Source: Acidobacteriota bacterium (lineage in GTDB: Bacteria > Acidobacteriota > Terriglobia > Terriglobales > Acidobacteriaceae). From it: DNA of 9,473 bases. Location of the stretch: assembly GCA_021819255.1 (NCBI GenBank), contig JAKART010000058.1:1-9473 (forward strand). Direction: 5' to 3'. Shown piece after piece: positions 6,122 to 9,473 of the stretch. A model generated the notes under the pieces. It saw only the letters and a program-made list of their open reading frames with translations, did no database searches and was not told the DNA's origin. A program made the translations under genes and the position numbers. Position 1 is the first letter of the stretch, and the number at the start of each line of letters is the position of its first letter.

Positions 6122-7175
6122 ATTCCGCGTTACGCCACCAGCCGGAGCGAAGCTCTGTGCCGGCAACCACCTCCGTGGGCGCACCCGGCTCCGGCAGCCA
6201 CAGCTTGAATCCCCGTTCATCGGCAAGTTCCAGGATCCGCTCCACCGGCTCTCTCCAGGGGTGCAGGGCCAGGTTGAAGAGTCCCCAATGAATGGGCATC
6301 AGCAATCCGTCTGGAGTCTCCATGGCTTGAAAGGCCCTGGCAGCATTCTCGGGTCCGAGATGAATGCTGGACCACAGAGGGTGAAAGGCTCCGATCTCCA
6401 ACATCATCAGATCAAAGGAGCAAGAGCGCCCGTCCGGACGGCTTCTGTAGTGGCCGGCAATCTCCCCGAATCCCTCCCACCAGCCTGAGTCCGCCCCATA
6501 AAAAATCCTGTGGCGCGGCCCCTCCAGCACAAACGATCCCCACAGTGTGGTGAACCGGTCGAAGATCCCCCGGCCGGAAAAGTGCCGTGCCGGCCAGGAG
6601 GTGATTCTCAACTGCCTCCTCTCCGCACTCTCGGTCCAATCCAACTCCGTAATCTTCTCCGCCGCAACGCCAAAGCCACGCAGCCGCTTGGCCACACCCA
6701 GCGAGGTAATCCAATGCGCCCCGGCAGCGGCCTCCGTCTTGACCAGCCGCGCCACGGTCATCGCCCCCAGGTGGTCATAGTGATCGTGGGAGATCAGCAC
6801 CACATCGATTCTGGGCAGGCTCTCAATTGGCATCGTAGGCTCAAAGAAGCGCTCAGGGCCCAGGAATGGGATTGGGCTGGTTCGCTGCTCCCATACCGGA
6901 TCCACCAGCACGCACATCCCATCGATCTCGATGAGAGAGGACGAGTGCCCAAACCAGGTGACGCGCAATCCGCTGGCCGGCTGGGTGGAAAAGATCGCCG
7001 GATCGGTGCGGAAAGGCCCCAAAGGCCGGCTGGGCTCCACCATCGCCCGGTTCTTCATGTACAGAGGCAGCACCTTGAACACCAAACCGGGCCCGCCTAC
7101 CTTGGTCGGCACAGGATTCAAGAACCTGCGCCCTCTCTTTTCCGCTGGCTTTAGAAAATTCACCGATCCATCCAC
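6120..7175 (-). CDS. Metallo-beta-lactamase-fold hydrolase, NAPE-PLD-like
   Basis: Zinc-dependent hydrolase of about 351 residues. The metal-binding set follows the NAPE-hydrolysing phospholipase D/UlaG-like pattern: HDHYDH (His130, His132, Asp134, His135), His198 in PARHFSGRG, Asp229 in YGADSG and His296 in MPIHWG. WFGHSSSLIEIDG (74-86) is the typical first strand region of this group. Mammalian NAPE-PLD cleaves N-acyl-phosphatidylethanolamine; bacterial relatives are poorly characterised, so the substrate is open. No signal peptide is visible; it is probably cytoplasmic or membrane-peripheral. Start: GTG at 7175 follows directly on an in-frame TGA, so it is the farthest possible; the GTG at 7163, with GGATGG upstream, is an alternative. 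The gene lies 72 bases behind a long-chain acyl-CoA ligase on the same strand, suggesting co-transcription. The stop overlaps the hairpin at 6008-6121. Confidence 0.9.
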   Translation of the reverse strand: MDGSVNFLKPAEKRGRRFLNPVPTKVGGPGLVFKVLPLYMKNRAMVEPSRPLGPFRTDPAIFSTQPASGLRVTWFGHSSSLIEIDGMCVLVDPVWEQRTSPIPFLGPERFFEPTMPIESLPRIDVVLISHDHYDHLGAMTVARLVKTEAAAGAHWITSLGVAKRLRGFGVAAEKITELDWTESAERRQLRITSWPARHFSGRGIFDRFTTLWGSFVLEGPRHRIFYGADSGWWEGFGEIAGHYRSRPDGRSCSFDLMMLEIGAFHPLWSSIHLGPENAARAFQAMETPDGLLMPIHWGLFNLALHPWREPVERILELADERGFKLWLPEPGAPTEVVAGTELRSGWWRNAE

Positions 7176-7247
7176 TCACGCAACAAACTCATAGAGTTAG
7201 ACGCGCTCTGCCTCACATTGATGCACGCGTCCCTGGCCGGGATGCCG

Positions 7248-9023
7248 CTATTCTCCGCCGTAGAGCGTTTCAATCCTCTCCTTGTACCGGTCCAGGATGA
7301 CCCTGCGCATCAGCTTCAGGCTCGGCGTCAACTCACCGCCTTCGATACTCCACTCCTCGGCGAGCACGCCTATCTTCTTCAAGCGCTCATGGTCCTGCAA
7401 CTGGGCATTGACGCGTCTTACCAACGTCTCGTAGTGCTTCTTTACCCTTGGGTCTCGCACCAGTTCCTCATCGTCGCGCGCCATCACGCCGTGCTCCTCG
7501 GCCCATCGCCGCAGCGCCCCCAGGTCCGGCGAGATCAGAACCGCGGCAAACTTGCGCGCATCTCCGATCACCGCCGCGTTTCCCACCAGTTCATCGGCCT
7601 TCAGCTTGCCTTCAATCGGCTGCGGCGCAATGTACTTTCCGCTGCTTGTCTTGATCAGTTCCTTCTTGCGGTCAGTGATGGAAAGAAACCCGTCCTTGTA
7701 CTCTCCGATGTCTCCGGTTTTGAACCATCCATCCCCGGTGAACTCGGCCCTGGTCAGATCCTCTTTGAGCCAATACCCGGCGAAGACCGTCTCTCCTCGC
7801 ACCTGAATCTCTCCATCTTCGGCCACGCGCAGCTCCAGATTCGGAATCACCGGACCGACCGTCCCGATCCGGTAGGCATCAAACGTGTTGCGCGACACCA
7901 CGGGCGAAGTCTCCGTCAAACCATAGCCTTCAAAAATTCGGATCCCCATGTCCAGAAACCACTCGGCCGCATCCATGCCCAGCGGAGCCCCTCCAGAGAC
8001 CCAGAGCTTCGCCTCTCCACCAAAGGCCGCTCTCAGCTTGCTGAATACCAGTCTGTTGGCCAGCCGCCAACCGGGCGCGCTCGGGGTTCTTCCCTCCATC
8101 AACTCCTGGCGATGTTTCCGCCCCTGGAGCAGAGCCCAGTGCAGGATTCTCTTTCGGATCCCCTTGGCCTGGGCCTCTGTGCTCTGCCGAATCTTTTCGT
8201 ACACTCGCGGCACGGCCAGAAAGATCTGCGGCCTCACGGTTTGCATCGCGCCCTTCAGATCATCAAATTTCGCCAGGTAAGCAATCTTTCCGCCATGGCC
8301 GTAGATGGCATAGCCGAGATGCCGAGCCAGGGAGTGGCTCAGAGGCAAAAACGAGATGGTGCGATCCCCCTCTCCCATCCTCAGCCCTTCCGTGGAGTAA
8401 CGCAGATCCGCCGTCAGGTTGCGATGAGTCAGCATCACGCCCTTGGGGTCGCCAGTGGTCCCGGAGGTGTAGACGATGGTCGCCAGATCCTCCGGACGGG
8501 TCTGCCGCAGCAACGCATCGAATGTTGCATCCGCCTGCTCGAGATCTGGAGCGCGCCCGAAGATCTCAGCCAAATTGACGGCGTTGTCCAATTCGCAGTC
8601 GTCCAGCACCCCAACAAACTCCAGGGTGGGAATCGCCCCTGCCGTCACCAGTTTCTTGTACTGCAGACGATTGGAAACGATAACCGCCCGCACCCCGGCA
8701 TCGCGCAGGATCGAACCCATCTGATCCGGCAAAAGGGTGTCATACAGCGGCACGTCAACCGCGCCGATGGCCAGCACCGCAAAGTCCACCACCGGCCACT
8801 CCCAACGATTTTCGCTGACCAGCCCGACACGATCTCCGCGCTCGATCCCCCAGCTCTGGAGCAGCGCCACCAACGCTCTGACGCGTCCGTACATCTGCTG
8901 CGACGTCACTTCCTTCCACTCCGGGCCGCTCTTCCACATCGCCACCGGGGTCGCGCCGCGGTGGCTCATGCGTTCAAACAGCTCGTTGATGGTAGAAAAC
9001 TCCAGCCTAGAGAAATCGATCAT
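7248..9023 (-). CDS. Long-chain fatty-acid-CoA ligase (FadD15/ACSL type)
   Basis: Cytoplasmic AMP-forming ligase of 591 residues that converts fatty acids to acyl-CoA. Motifs in order: YTSGTTGDPKG (185-195), FLPLSHSLAR (225-234), EGYGLTETS (365-373), KTGDIGEY (435-442), DRKKELIKTSSGKYIAPQPIE (451-471) and the C-terminal GGELTPSLKLMRR with Lys570 in the catalytic position. The DRKKELIKTSSGKYIAPQPIE-type segment and LTPSLK are typical of long-chain ligases. I chose ATG at 9023, which has GGGAG nine bases upstream and gives the usual N-terminus MIDFSRLEFSTINELF; a GTG at 9044 would add seven residues. It is clearly a distant paralogue of the ligase at 1788-3530, not a recent duplicate. It heads a likely two-gene unit with the NAPE-PLD-like hydrolase. 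All key motifs appear intact. Confidence 0.96.
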   Translation of the reverse strand: MIDFSRLEFSTINELFERMSHRGATPVAMWKSGPEWKEVTSQQMYGRVRALVALLQSWGIERGDRVGLVSENRWEWPVVDFAVLAIGAVDVPLYDTLLPDQMGSILRDAGVRAVIVSNRLQYKKLVTAGAIPTLEFVGVLDDCELDNAVNLAEIFGRAPDLEQADATFDALLRQTRPEDLATIVYTSGTTGDPKGVMLTHRNLTADLRYSTEGLRMGEGDRTISFLPLSHSLARHLGYAIYGHGGKIAYLAKFDDLKGAMQTVRPQIFLAVPRVYEKIRQSTEAQAKGIRKRILHWALLQGRKHRQELMEGRTPSAPGWRLANRLVFSKLRAAFGGEAKLWVSGGAPLGMDAAEWFLDMGIRIFEGYGLTETSPVVSRNTFDAYRIGTVGPVIPNLELRVAEDGEIQVRGETVFAGYWLKEDLTRAEFTGDGWFKTGDIGEYKDGFLSITDRKKELIKTSSGKYIAPQPIEGKLKADELVGNAAVIGDARKFAAVLISPDLGALRRWAEEHGVMARDDEELVRDPRVKKHYETLVRRVNAQLQDHERLKKIGVLAEEWSIEGGELTPSLKLMRRVILDRYKERIETLYGGE

Positions 9024-9062
9024 CCAACGGTTCTCCCGAACCACAGTCCCCTGCTCGCCGGC

Positions 9063-9094
9063 ATTTTACCCGTCTCGATCATATCTGGTGTCAA
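9063..9094 (-). promoter_or_regulatory. Candidate promoter of the ligase / metallo-hydrolase unit
   Basis: On the minus strand a perfect TTGACA (9094-9089) is followed by TAAAAT (9068-9063, 5 of 6 to TATAAT). The spacer of 20 bases is longer than the usual 16-18, which weakens the call. A TATGAT also occurs at 9083-9078 but has no partner -35 box at proper distance. Position, about 40 bases before the ATG at 9023, is right. Confidence 0.3.
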
Positions 9095-9268
9095 GGCCCT
9101 CTACGCATATCGCATCTCCGGACTTGCCGGCCCAACGCCGCCATTCCTCTCAGCGGTCAAAACTGCCTGTTCCGTCTCCGGAGCTTGGATGCCGAGCCGC
9201 ATCGGTCCTGCTCCTGGTGCGGCGAAGGAACTTTCCAGGATTCGCCGACGTATGCCGGTATAGCTCCC

Positions 9269-9473
9269 ATGACAGACGCTCCCGTAGATCGGCCTGTTCT
9301 CCCCAACCTGCGCGGAGCCCTGCAAATTGCGGCTCTCTTCTCGGGCATCAAGTTATTCTTGCAGTTTGCCCTCACCTTGTGGACGCTGCATCTCGGCTAT
9401 CGCTACTTTCGGGATGAGTTCTACTACATCGCCTGTGGCCGCCACCTGGCCTGGGGGTATGTGGACCACGGGC
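9269..9473 (+). CDS. GT39/ArnT-like membrane glycosyltransferase (partial, N-terminal 68 codons)
   Basis: The frame opens at ATG 9269 and is still open at the window end. After a short soluble lead (MTDAPVDRPVLPNLRG) comes a hydrophobic segment (about 17-42, ALQIAALFSGIKLFLQFALTLW), then RYFRDEFYYIACGRHLAWGYVDHG. That last stretch is the signature of the first periplasmic loop of glycosyltransferase family 39 proteins (PMT/ArnT-like): the DE pair carries the catalytic Asp, followed by YY and WGYVDH. Such enzymes transfer a sugar from a polyprenyl-phosphate donor to proteins or lipids on the outer face of the inner membrane. No strong ribosome site is seen before this ATG. It diverges from the ligase gene with a spacer of about 245 bases, and a link to the lipid genes is not evident. 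The true length and substrate lie outside the window. Confidence 0.85.
   Translation, partial: MTDAPVDRPVLPNLRGALQIAALFSGIKLFLQFALTLWTLHLGYRYFRDEFYYIACGRHLAWGYVDHG

Noticed and set aside
5765..6226. 153-codon minus-strand frame over the convergent spacer
   Set aside because: It overlaps the 3' ends of two well-supported genes and the hairpin, and shows no domain or good ribosome site.
7176..7247. GACGCG/CGCGTC inverted repeat between ligase and metallo-hydrolase genes as terminator
   Set aside because: Six pairs with a loop of about 20 bases and no T-run; too weak to argue against co-transcription.
7218..9263. 681-codon plus-strand open frame opposite the long-chain ligase
   Set aside because: It is antisense to a gene with all catalytic motifs, and its product is Pro/Arg/His/Gln-rich with no domain. 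Long antisense frames are common in GC-rich DNA.

Overview
The window is GC-rich, tightly packed bacterial chromosome. Signal peptides followed by an outer-membrane-type beta-barrel point to a diderm. The gene mix (HSDL2-like SDR, two long-chain-type acyl-CoA ligases, NAPE-PLD-like metallo-hydrolase, DUF2141 protein, GT39 mannosyltransferase-like protein) would fit a soil Acidobacteriota (Terriglobia) genome. That placement is an impression from gene content, not something proven here. I see no rRNA, tRNA, CRISPR array, insertion sequence or phage gene.

Layout. (1) Left block, minus strand: an HSDL2-like short-chain dehydrogenase (812-1630), then a possible 27-residue mini-ORF (702-785), then a TetR-family regulator that runs off the left edge (1-509). 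(2) Divergent control region 1631-1787, holding a 17-bp dyad inside a plausible plus-strand promoter. (3) Central block, plus strand: AMP-forming acyl-CoA ligase (1788-3530) overlapping an alpha/beta hydrolase (3527-4387) by 4 nt, then a signal-peptide-bearing outer membrane beta-barrel protein (4417-5172) and a secreted DUF2141 protein (5248-5799). The short gaps suggest one transcript. (4) Convergent spacer 5800-6119 with a long imperfect hairpin (6008-6121) whose outer arm covers the last bases of the next gene. (5) Right block, minus strand: a second long-chain-type acyl-CoA ligase (7248-9023), then an NAPE-PLD-like metallo-beta-lactamase-fold hydrolase (6120-7175). (6) A divergent spacer, then the first 68 codons of a GT39/ArnT-like membrane glycosyltransferase (9269-9473).

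How it may work together (inference): most of the window handles acyl chains. The alpha/beta hydrolase and the NAPE-PLD-like enzyme could release fatty acids or acyl-amide lipids, the two ligases could activate acids to acyl-CoA, the SDR could act on hydroxyacyl or oxo intermediates, and the TetR regulator could sense acyl-CoA and bind the dyad between the two divergent units. The beta-barrel may be the envelope component of this module or a mere passenger. Individual families are recognisable. What may be new is the combination and the two non-coding structures. I found no clear evidence for a wholly undescribed system.
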